Under the pieces are notes generated by a model. The model did not search any database. It was not told the DNA's origin and saw nothing but the letters and a program-made list of their open reading frames with translations. 13,211 nt of DNA, from positions 1 through 13,211 of the forward strand of contig ASPJ01000029.1 of assembly GCA_000405805.1 (NCBI GenBank), read 5' to 3'. Below, piece after piece: positions 7,234 to 13,211 of this stretch (position 1 is its first letter; every line of letters starts with the position of its first letter). Made by a program: the position numbers and the translations under genes. Source of the DNA: Fidelibacterota bacterium SCGC AAA003-L08. GTDB lineage: Bacteria; Fidelibacterota; Marinisomatia; SCGC-AAA003-L08; D37C17.

Positions 7234-8291
7234 GGATTATTTATGGGGATATGATCCATAAATTTATGATTAGCTTTCGGAAATGCAAATTTCGGTATAT
7301 CAGTTGGCTTAATCCATTTTATATCAGTGCATTGTCTAGGCTCTGGCGTGCCTGATTTATATATACAATGGAATGAGTCCAGAGATATTGAAAAATGTGA
7401 ATACTGATGTTTTATATTAGTTATAAATGATTTTAATTCAACTGTAACTCCAGTCTCTTCATAAATTTCACGTATAACGCAATCAGCTGAAGTTTCATGA
7501 TGATTGACTTTACCTCCTGGGAATTCCCATAGCCCAGGCAATAGACCTTGTGACTTTCGTTTTGCAATCAAAATATTATTTTTTTTCCATATAATACCTA
7601 CTGCCACATTGATATTTGGAATTTTTTTAGTTTTTATTTTCATAGGATATTGATTAACACTATCTTTTTTATATGCTTTACATATAGTACTTAATGGACA
7701 TTGTAAACACGATGGTTTTTTTGGTTTACAAATATTTCTACCTAAATCCATCATAGCTTGATTAAAATCACCGGGAACCTTAGGATTAATTATTTGTATT
7801 AAAAAATTATATATTTTTTTATGTTCTTTTTGTGGAGGTTTTTTTAAACATAATAGTCTTGATACTACGCGATTTACATTTCCATCAATAGTAGGGGTAA
7901 CATCATGATATCCAATTGATCGGACAGCAGCGTCAATATATGGGCCAACCCCTTTTAATTTAATAAAGTCTTTTTTTGGTATTTCACCATCATATGATTC
8001 TATGATTGTTTTACATGCATTATGAAAATTTAATGCACGAGAGTAATAACCAAGTCCTTCCCATAATTTTAAAATATCATCTTCAGATGCAGAAGCAACA
8101 TCATTAATAGTTGGGAATTGTTTTAGCCATTGAGTATAATATGGGATTACGGTATTAATTTGTGTTTGCTGAAGCATAATTTCTGATAACCATATATGAT
8201 ATATATTTTTATCATCTCTCCAAGGCATGCTTTGTTTATTATTATTATACCAAGTAATAAGCTGATTAGATATATCATTTTGAGATTTCAT
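7224..8291 (-). CDS. mutY: A/G-specific adenine glycosylase MutY
   Basis: Base-excision repair enzyme that removes adenine mispaired with 8-oxoguanine. All parts are present in 355 residues: catalytic LSEIMLQQTQ (E37), helix-hairpin-helix LKGVGPYIDAAV (112-123), TIDGNVNRVVSR with catalytic D136, and the 4Fe-4S ligands C188, C195, C198 and C204 in the exact C-x6-C-x2-C-x5-C spacing. The C-terminal Nudix-like domain starts at about 228 and keeps a complete Nudix box (G260-x5-E266-x7-REIYEETGV), which is often degenerate in MutY. The 8-oxoguanine reading loop appears as HQYSH with H299. The start at 8291 overlaps the marR end by 17 bases, and the stop overlaps plsC, so translation is probably coupled both ways. 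An A8 coding run near 7570-7577 is in frame. Confidence 0.97.
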   Translation of the reverse strand: MKSQNDISNQLITWYNNNKQSMPWRDDKNIYHIWLSEIMLQQTQINTVIPYYTQWLKQFPTINDVASASEDDILKLWEGLGYYSRALNFHNACKTIIESYDGEIPKKDFIKLKGVGPYIDAAVRSIGYHDVTPTIDGNVNRVVSRLLCLKKPPQKEHKKIYNFLIQIINPKVPGDFNQAMMDLGRNICKPKKPSCLQCPLSTICKAYKKDSVNQYPMKIKTKKIPNINVAVGIIWKKNNILIAKRKSQGLLPGLWEFPGGKVNHHETSADCVIREIYEETGVTVELKSFITNIKHQYSHFSISLDSFHCIYKSGTPEPRQCTDIKWIKPTDIPKFAFPKANHKFMDHIPINNPWL

Positions 8292-8694
8292 AAGAATCTA
8301 ATTTTTGTATTAATTTATCTAACAAGTATATTTCATCCTGTACATTACTATCTAAAGAATTCAGTAAAGCTGATGTGAAATTATCTAAGTCATTATATAG
8401 ATTTGTTTTAATTTTCTCACCTTTAGAAGTTAAGATCACCCTATAAACTCTTAAATCAGTTTGGTCTTGATATTTATCAACTAACTTTCTATTTATTAAA
8501 ACATTGATGTTGCGCGTCAGCGTACTTTTATCAAGACCTAAAATTTTTGCTAAATCAGACATTGGATTACTACTTGCATCTATCTTCATTAATATACAAT
8601 ACTGTGGATAGGATAGATTATATTGGCTAGATAATAATCGGAAAATAGATGTAAGTTTTATATTTAAAGATGTAAAATGATCTGATAATATCAT
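8275..8694 (-). CDS. MarR-family transcriptional regulator
   Basis: A 139-residue winged helix-turn-helix protein. N-terminal helix 1-25 (dimer arm) precedes LSYPQYCILMKI (28-38), the HTH MSDLAKILGLDKSTLTRNINVLINRKLV (45-72) with recognition helix at about 55-69, and the wing DQTDLRVYRVILTSKG (77-92) carrying the usual Asp and Arg. C-terminal helices complete the dimer interface. No cysteine in the sensing region stands out apart from C33, so the ligand is unknown. The gene follows the lipase with only 29 intervening bases, which hold alternating TTGTA/TACAA half-sites and no ribosome site. Autoregulation, with control of mutY and genes downstream, is a reasonable inference. Confidence 0.9.
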   Translation of the reverse strand: MILSDHFTSLNIKLTSIFRLLSSQYNLSYPQYCILMKIDASSNPMSDLAKILGLDKSTLTRNINVLINRKLVDKYQDQTDLRVYRVILTSKGEKIKTNLYNDLDNFTSALLNSLDSNVQDEIYLLDKLIQKLDSYEISK

Positions 8695-8695
8695 A

Positions 8696-8730
8696 ATTGC
8701 ATATTACAACTAATATTGTAGAGTTACAAT
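8696..8730 (-). promoter_or_regulatory. Candidate MarR operator: four alternating half-sites at the lipase-marR junction
   Basis: On the + strand ATTGCA (8696), TACAA (8705), TTGTA (8716) and TACAAT (8725) alternate in orientation with centres 9, 11 and 9 bases apart, about one helical turn. The last two form a perfect ATTGTA-N4-TACAAT palindrome at 8715-8730. The array ends just before the marR start codon and spans the lipase stop. The regulator assignment is inference. Confidence 0.4.
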
Positions 8731-9884
8731 GAATATAGTAAATGACAATGCTTTATATATAGATTCATCAACTCTTCAGTATCATTATTTAACATTCTTC
8801 TAAATAATATCTGATGATGGTCATAATATAAAATTCCCATATTTTGCCATATGCCCTTTATTGGTGATCCTGAATATTGAATAATTGTTTCATCATGTGG
8901 ACCATCCATAGAGATAGTATTGACTATACCATCATTTTCATACCATTCAGAATCTGGTATATTTTGATTACGTCCCATTAAAATGGCTGTAGGTCTTAAA
9001 TAATAACTCATTGTATTATTAGGTTTATGAAACTGTGAATTAGTTTTTTGAATTGTTGATGATGTAGAATAACTAAAATAATATATATTATCATTAGATT
9101 CATATAATTTGTTAAAATATTCTACTCCTTCAATAGATATATCCCATGAAGCGGAATTTTGAGTTAATTTTATATTTGAATTATTGATTCGTTGCATAAA
9201 TTGATAATATGTTTCGGTTTCTTTTTTTGCTAAACCCCATTGATCTAAATCAAAATTATAATAGTTTTGAAATAAAACATTGTTTATAATCCCAGCATAT
9301 ACAGATAATTTCTGTAAAGATGGAAAATGATTATTAACAATCAGTGATAATGAGGTCCCATTATGTGGGGTAGATAATGTTGTAATGCTTTTTATGTAAT
9401 TTTCATGGGGTTGTGAAAGTAATGCTGAAGATTCATTATTAATAATAGTTACTAATAAATATTCAAGCATACGGGCAGTCAAGCCACCTTGACTATGTCC
9501 TATAATATGTATTGGATGATTTGCATCCCATTCTGGATATAAACCTTCATAACATTTTTGTAATGGTTTTTGAGTAATACCATATTTTTGTGAGTGTTCT
9601 ATCCCATAATCTACACATCCACCTTTTATTTGTGCATATGCTTCAATTGCTCGATCCCAATTCGAAGATATAGGGCCTACAGATAAAGTATATACATCAA
9701 ATCCCTCATTATGTAATTCAGTTTCAAGATCTTCTTCACCACCCCAATAATAATAATTATTTAGTTCCTCACGACCCCATCCCATAAATCCATGGATGAG
9801 AAAAATTGGATGATTATTAACCGATAAACCAAATTGGATGAATAATAATAGTAATATCCGCTTTATATTATAATTTGCATTCAT
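8724..9884 (-). CDS. Secreted triacylglycerol lipase of family I.5 (Geobacillus/Staphylococcus type)
   Basis: Alpha/beta-hydrolase lipase, exported by an N-terminal signal peptide (MNANYNIKRILLLLFIQFGLS). I use the ATG at 9884, which gives 386 residues and a normal signal; an upstream ATG at 9965 would add 27 residues overlapping the methyltransferase gene. Family I.5 signatures are strong: FLIHGFMGWGREE (28-40), the YWGG turn, VGPISSNWDRAIEAYAQ (69-85), GHSQGG with nucleophile S131, STPHNGTSL (171-179), LDQWGL (213-218), YENDGIVNT with acid D318, and DHH with base H356. Three zinc ligands of the thermophilic enzymes map to D77, H97 and D214, but the fourth (H87 of the L1 enzyme) is I103 here. 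The calcium-site glutamate after the catalytic His is Q358. Overlaps the methyltransferase end by 17 bases. Close relatives are best known from Firmicutes. Confidence 0.88.
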   Translation of the reverse strand: MNANYNIKRILLLLFIQFGLSVNNHPIFLIHGFMGWGREELNNYYYWGGEEDLETELHNEGFDVYTLSVGPISSNWDRAIEAYAQIKGGCVDYGIEHSQKYGITQKPLQKCYEGLYPEWDANHPIHIIGHSQGGLTARMLEYLLVTIINNESSALLSQPHENYIKSITTLSTPHNGTSLSLIVNNHFPSLQKLSVYAGIINNVLFQNYYNFDLDQWGLAKKETETYYQFMQRINNSNIKLTQNSASWDISIEGVEYFNKLYESNDNIYYFSYSTSSTIQKTNSQFHKPNNTMSYYLRPTAILMGRNQNIPDSEWYENDGIVNTISMDGPHDETIIQYSGSPIKGIWQNMGILYYDHHQILFRRMLNNDTEELMNLYIKHCHLLYSL

Positions 9885-10635
9885 AAATTTGCAGTTGACT
9901 TGATTCATTAAAACTAGATAAATCATAATCGCCCCATAAATTTGATATTTGTAATCCTGAATCAATAATTAATCTATTCATTGTATTGGGGAAATACATT
10001 CTCATAGTAAAATTATATTTTAATTCCTTTAATTTATCCTTTGAATAATAAATCCAGGTAATTTTATTTATTTCATTTGTTCTATTATAGTCACATACTT
10101 CATCTATATATATAGTTTCATTGGTTTGTGAATCTATATATTCTAAATTTTTTATTCTTTTCTTAGCTCTATATAGAAATAATAGATTAGGAACAAAAAT
10201 ATCAATATACAACAATGTATTTTTATTCATATGTTGTTTTACAGACTGTAGAAATGCACTAGCATCACTATTAGTTAATAAATGTAAAAAAGTATTAAAA
10301 GCAATAAAAATCATATCAAATTTCATATGTAAATTAAAATTTCTAAAGTCTTGATTGATAATATTATATGTGGTTGAATATCCTTGCAATCGTTTTTTTG
10401 TATATTCACAAAATTCTTGAGAAATTTCCAAACCTGTATACTCAGAACCTTCTTTAATTAAGGGGATAGCCAGTCTACCTGTACCACTGCCTAATTCTAA
10501 TATTTTATTACCTTTATTTTTATGATAGATGGTTTTCCAAAACTCAATATCATTTTTTTTCCACCAATATTGATCATCATATCGTTGTGGGTCATGATAT
10601 ATTGTATTCTGATATTCTGAAATATCAAATTTCAT
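9868..10635 (-). CDS. Class I SAM-dependent methyltransferase
   Basis: A 255-residue soluble methyltransferase. Motif I ILELGSGTGRLAIPL (45-59) binds S-adenosylmethionine, with E70 in GLEIS closing the second strand. NQDFRNF (94-100) supplies the adenine-contacting acidic residue, and FDMIFIAFNTFLHL (106-119) is the post-II strand. The C-terminal half, with aromatic and basic residues, should be the substrate cap; its YNFTMRMYFPNTMNRLIIDSGL segment (about 203-224) resembles small-molecule methyltransferases of the Methyltransf_25 group. The substrate cannot be read from sequence. It begins on the TAATG shared with the TPR gene stop, a one-base overlap indicating translational coupling, and has no ribosome site of its own. 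Confidence 0.85.
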   Translation of the reverse strand: MKFDISEYQNTIYHDPQRYDDQYWWKKNDIEFWKTIYHKNKGNKILELGSGTGRLAIPLIKEGSEYTGLEISQEFCEYTKKRLQGYSTTYNIINQDFRNFNLHMKFDMIFIAFNTFLHLLTNSDASAFLQSVKQHMNKNTLLYIDIFVPNLLFLYRAKKRIKNLEYIDSQTNETIYIDEVCDYNRTNEINKITWIYYSKDKLKELKYNFTMRMYFPNTMNRLIIDSGLQISNLWGDYDLSSFNESSQLQIYECKL

Positions 10636-11285
10636 TAATTAGATTCAATTAATAAATTTTTTATTTCAGATTTTAATTTTTCAGTTTTTTTATTAGAAGT
10701 TGATTTTGATTCTATGATTGACAATACATGTAAAGCCTGATCATATTGTTTTTGTTTTTTTAAAATTTCTACAAAAGTTAAAGTTGCCATATGAGGTTGT
10801 ACATTAAAATTAATAGCATTTTGAATATTTTTTTCTTTGGAATGTTTTTTCTTGACTGTCTTATTATTAAAATATGATTTGTCAAGATTTACTATTTCAT
10901 TTTTTATATATTCATCTGAAGGGAAAATATCAAATAATTTATTTAGGTACCCTAATCTGTATTTTTTAGATTTATTTAGTTTGCGTTGTAATTCAATAAT
11001 TAATCGTAGTCCATTAATATGTAATGGATTTTTATCAATTAAAATTTTTAATAATTTTTCTGCATCCGTTAATTTATTATTATACAAATATATTTTTGAC
11101 AATATATAATATCCATTTAGATTATCTGGATTATGTTCTAATCCAATTCTACATACTTTTTCAGCACGCATGTAATCTTTATCTCTCAAATATATTTCTC
11201 CTAAAATTGGAAAATAAGGAGAACCAAAATCATTCGCGAACTCATGTTCTAATTCTTTTTTGTTTAATGTTTTTAAATCTGTCAT
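10635..11285 (-). CDS. Tetratricopeptide-repeat protein
   Basis: A 216-residue protein, probably a protein-protein interaction scaffold. TPR-like helix pairs are seen at about 23-54 (FPILGEIYLRDKDYMRAEKV...HNPDN) and 57-88 (NGYYILSKIYLYNNKLTDAE...KNPLH), with a degenerate third at about 91-124 and a fourth after a lysine-rich linker (143-152), around 166-193 (ATLTFVEILKKQKQYDQALHVL). No signal peptide or membrane helix, so cytoplasmic unless exported by an unseen route. The start overlaps the B12-binding gene stop in an ATGA four-base overlap, and its stop overlaps the methyltransferase start, so the three are tightly coupled. The partner is unknown. Confidence 0.8.
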   Translation of the reverse strand: MTDLKTLNKKELEHEFANDFGSPYFPILGEIYLRDKDYMRAEKVCRIGLEHNPDNLNGYYILSKIYLYNNKLTDAEKLLKILIDKNPLHINGLRLIIELQRKLNKSKKYRLGYLNKLFDIFPSDEYIKNEIVNLDKSYFNNKTVKKKHSKEKNIQNAINFNVQPHMATLTFVEILKKQKQYDQALHVLSIIESKSTSNKKTEKLKSEIKNLLIESN

Positions 11286-11686
11286 AATCTATTAGTTTGT
11301 ACCCATTGTTCAATATATTCAATTGTTGTATCTACAGATGTTCCAGGTCCAAATAATTTTCCAACCCCTTTTTTATATAATGCATTCATATCTTCATCAG
11401 GGATAATACCTCCGCCAGTTAACAGGACATCTTTTAATTTTTTTTCGTTCATTAATTTTTTAACTTCTGAAAAAATAGTCATATGAGCGCCACTTAAGAT
11501 TGACAATGCAATCACATCAGCATCTTCTTGTAATGCAGCATTCACAATCATTTCAGGAGTTTGACGTAACCCCAAATATATTACCTCCATTCCACTATCT
11601 CGAAATGCTCGTGCTAATATTTTAATACCTCTGTCATGGCCATCTAAACCAGGTTTTGCCATCACTACTCGTATTTTTTTATTCAT
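11282..11686 (-). CDS. Stand-alone cobalamin-binding subunit of a methylmalonyl-CoA mutase-type enzyme
   Basis: A 134-residue B12-binding domain of the kind that forms the C-terminal part of methylmalonyl-CoA mutase. The DxHxxG motif is complete (D15-G16-H17-D18-R19-G20), H17 being the lower axial ligand of cobalt, within the family phrase AKPGLDGHDRGIK. SILSG (62-66) and TGGGIIPDED (90-99) are the remaining cobalamin-tail contacts, and LFGPGTS (111-117) ends the fold. In many bacteria and archaea this domain is a separate small subunit that pairs with a catalytic large subunit; none is in the window. First gene of the nine-gene - strand operon, with AAGAGG five bases before the ATG. Confidence 0.9.
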   Translation of the reverse strand: MNKKIRVVMAKPGLDGHDRGIKILARAFRDSGMEVIYLGLRQTPEMIVNAALQEDADVIALSILSGAHMTIFSEVKKLMNEKKLKDVLLTGGGIIPDEDMNALYKKGVGKLFGPGTSVDTTIEYIEQWVQTNRL

Positions 11687-11691
11687 TACAA

Positions 11692-11697
11692 CCTCTT
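11692..11697 (-). promoter_or_regulatory. Shine-Dalgarno AAGAGG for the B12-binding subunit gene
   Basis: The - strand reads AAGAGGTTGTAATG, five bases from the start codon at 11686. Confidence 0.55.
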
Positions 11698-11705
11698 AAT
11701 TGGGG

Positions 11706-11768
11706 TCACAATTTACATTATATTTAGTAATAATATTTTATTGATATTATTTTTTTTTTAAATTGTGA
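11706..11768. repeat. 10-bp inverted repeat flanking the divergent promoter region
   Basis: TCACAATTTA at 11706-11715 and its exact reverse complement TAAATTGTGA at 11759-11768 are separated by 43 bases. One arm lies 20 bases before the B12-binding gene, and the other overlaps the GTG start of the prenyltransferase gene. A T10 run (11750-11759) abuts the right arm. It may be a pair of operator sites for one regulator; chance cannot be excluded at this base composition. Confidence 0.4.
11717..11722 (-). promoter_or_regulatory. Candidate -10 box TATAAT for the - strand operon
   Basis: A perfect TATAAT stands on the - strand 31 bases before the ATG at 11686, which would give a leader of roughly 24 bases containing the AAGAGG site. 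No TTGACA-like hexamer is found 16-18 bases upstream, so this is only a candidate in an AT-rich region. Confidence 0.35.
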
Positions 11769-12625
11769 TATCAATGAATCCAATATTTAATTATTTTCAC
11801 GTTATCCGCCCACTGAATGTATTACTCAGCGGACTTACATCATGTATAGCATCCTATATATTAAATTCAAATAATTATTATATTATATTTATTATATCAT
11901 TAGTAGTGATGATATTTTGTGCTTGCGCAAATATTCTAAATGATTTATTTGATATAGAAACGGATACAATTAATAATTCTAATAGACCTGTTATATCATC
12001 AAACAGTACTTCATTTAATTACAATTTAATATATATTTTAATATTACTAATATTATTTGCAGGGGGATTATCATATATATATTTTAATTTTTCCAGTAAT
12101 TTGTTTCTAATTTTAATTTTTTTATTAATTTTGAATTACACCCCTTTTTTAAAAGGTATTCCATTATTGGGCAATATTACAATAAGCCTGATTTTAGCTA
12201 GCGTATTTATTTTTCCAGCCATAGTACTGAATAATAATTTATGTGATTTATTATATCCAATTATTCTCACCTTTCTATTAACATTCATTAGAGAAATTAT
12301 TAAAGATATTGCAGATATTGAAGGGGATAAACAGTCTGGAATTAATACATTCCCCGTTGTATTTGGGATAGGCTATTCTCAGTTAATTATTTTAGCATTA
12401 TGTGTGTTATTAATAGTGGCTAGTATCTATCCATATATTATTGGAATTTATAATTTTAACTATCTTATATTATTAGTTTTGTATGTACAAGTACCATTAG
12501 TTAGCTGTATATTTTATCTTTGGGAATATCCAAATTCTCAATCTTGTGTTACACTAGCTATCACAACAAAATATATTACAATCGGAGGAGTACTTACTAT
12601 CTTATCTACTAAGTTATTTACATAA
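11765..12625 (+). CDS. UbiA-family prenyltransferase, likely digeranylgeranylglyceryl-phosphate synthase-like
   Basis: Polytopic membrane enzyme that moves a prenyl chain from its diphosphate to an acceptor. About eight or nine hydrophobic segments fill 286 residues. The two magnesium-diphosphate motifs are NDLFDIETD (59-67), followed by NSNRP (71-75), and DIADIEGD (181-188), followed by KQSGINTFPVVFG (189-201). The IRPLNVLLSG opening, FDIETDxxN...NRP and DIEGDxxxGxxTFPVVFG phrases are those of the geranylgeranylglycerol-phosphate geranylgeranyltransferase branch rather than MenA or heme O synthase. In archaea this makes ether-lipid precursor; in FCB-group bacteria the role is less clear. Start is GTG 11765 or ATG 11774 (M4). 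Neither has a ribosome site, and the GTG lies in the right arm of the inverted repeat, so the ATG is equally plausible. It runs four bases ahead of dnaE. Confidence 0.8.
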   Translation: MISMNPIFNYFHVIRPLNVLLSGLTSCIASYILNSNNYYIIFIISLVVMIFCACANILNDLFDIETDTINNSNRPVISSNSTSFNYNLIYILILLILFAGGLSYIYFNFSSNLFLILIFLLILNYTPFLKGIPLLGNITISLILASVFIFPAIVLNNNLCDLLYPIILTFLLTFIREIIKDIADIEGDKQSGINTFPVVFGIGYSQLIILALCVLLIVASIYPYIIGIYNFNYLILLVLYVQVPLVSCIFYLWEYPNSQSCVTLAITTKYITIGGVLTILSTKLFT

Positions 12626-12629
12626 ATTT

Positions 12630-13211
12630 ATGAAACAAGATTTTGTACATCTACATAATCATACAGATTTTTCATTATTAGATGCAGCACAGTCTGTTGA
12701 TCAAATGTGTAATCGTTTAACAGATTTAAAAATGGATACAATTGCAGTAACTGAACACGGCAATTTATTTTCAATGATTCCATTTTATAAGAAAGCTATT
12801 AAACAAGGTATTAAGCCTATATTGGGTTGTGAAATTTATGTTTCTGTAGCTAATCATAAGGATAGAATAACTAATAGAGATAGTACGGGAAAAAAGTGGA
12901 ATTATCATCATTTAGTTTTGCTATGTATGAATGAAACTGGATATAAAAATTTGATGAAGTTAGTTTCTATAGGCTATCTAGAGGGCTTTTATTATCGCCC
13001 TCGTGTTGATAAAGAATTACTTAAAAAATATAATGAGGGCCTAATTGCAACAAGTGCATGCTTGGCTGGCGAAGTTACTCATTATGCATCCATAGGGGAT
13101 TATGATAATGCACAGAAAGCAGCGGTTGAATATTCTGAAATTTTTCCGGATCGATTTTACTTAGAATTACAAAATCATGATATCCCAGAAGAAAACAAGC
13201 ACATAAAATAT
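12630..13211 (+). CDS. dnaE: DNA polymerase III alpha subunit, N-terminal part (runs off the window)
   Basis: Replicative polymerase catalytic subunit; the first 194 residues are present and the frame is open to the window end. The N-terminal PHP domain is clear: FVHLHNHTDFSLLDAA (5-20) with the HxH metal-site pattern at H7 and H9, IAVTEHGNLF (38-47), KPILGCEIYV (62-71), YHHLVLLCMNETGYKNLMKLVS (92-113), GFYYRPRVDKELL (119-131) and GLIATSACLAGEV (137-149). These are standard DnaE landmarks. Position 42 is Glu where TDHGN with Asp is usual, a mild variation. The start ATG at 12630 is four bases after the prenyltransferase stop, with no separate promoter or ribosome site, so dnaE appears to be transcribed with a membrane-lipid gene. 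The gene continues beyond 13211; polymerase and C-terminal domains are not seen. Confidence 0.95.
   Translation, partial: MKQDFVHLHNHTDFSLLDAAQSVDQMCNRLTDLKMDTIAVTEHGNLFSMIPFYKKAIKQGIKPILGCEIYVSVANHKDRITNRDSTGKKWNYHHLVLLCMNETGYKNLMKLVSIGYLEGFYYRPRVDKELLKKYNEGLIATSACLAGEVTHYASIGDYDNAQKAAVEYSEIFPDRFYLELQNHDIPEENKHIKY

Noticed and set aside
9885..9965. Upstream ATG at 9965 for the lipase
   Set aside because: It would place 27 poorly hydrophobic extra residues before a good signal peptide and overlap the methyltransferase by nearly 100 bases.
10121..11287. Plus-strand open frames opposite the methyltransferase, TPR and B12 genes
   Set aside because: They are shadow frames of AT-rich genes, rich in F, L, I and Y, with no family signature.
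1..13211. CRISPR array, tRNA, rRNA, insertion sequence, prophage or defence system
   Set aside because: I saw no regularly spaced repeats, no cloverleaf-like segments, no transposase or integrase sequence, and nearly all bases are accounted for by genes.

Overview
The window looks like a piece of a marine, AT-rich bacterium of the Fibrobacteres-Chlorobi-Bacteroidetes side of the tree, most likely Candidatus Neomarinimicrobiota (Marinimicrobia/SAR406). This is inferred from low GC, very tight gene packing, and secreted proteins that combine DxCGxC-type cysteine repeats, a DGSCTY module and a C-terminal dockerin-like pair. No rRNA or other phylogenetic marker is complete here, so the assignment is a judgement from protein style.

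Region 1 (1-4089, + strand) holds secreted or surface proteins. First is the 3' part of an M6 (immune inhibitor A-like) metalloprotease ending in a dockerin-like domain. Second is what I read as one roughly 1004-residue protein now split into two reading frames (1074-2114 and 2122-4089): signal peptide, beta-rich N-terminal part, Cys-rich repeats, parallel beta-helix and dockerin-like tail. Each gene carries a one-base frame disruption in a T run (T6 at 69-74, T7 at 2106-2112), and the second also appears to use ATT as its start codon. These features are the oddest part of the window.

Region 2 (4091-5462, + strand) holds a DUF3524 glycosyltransferase, the family of the tRNA-queuosine mannosyltransferase QTMAN/GTDC1, overlapping a small DUF2087 gene. 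The convergent gap 5463-5519 shows no convincing terminator.

Region 3 (5520-11686, - strand) is a run of nine genes with overlaps or gaps of at most about 30 bases, probably one transcript read from right to left: stand-alone B12-binding mutase subunit, TPR protein, SAM methyltransferase, secreted family I.5 lipase, MarR regulator, MutY, PlsC-type acyltransferase, cyclophilin, and a small Cys-motif lipoprotein. A cluster of alternating TTGTA/TACAA half-sites fills the short lipase-marR junction and may be a MarR operator.

Region 4 (11687-13211) is a 78-base divergent promoter region with a 10-bp inverted repeat and a T10 tract. It is followed on the + strand by a UbiA-family prenyltransferase resembling digeranylgeranylglyceryl-phosphate synthase and the 5' part of dnaE, which runs off the window. 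I found no mobile element, CRISPR array, tRNA, rRNA or defence system.
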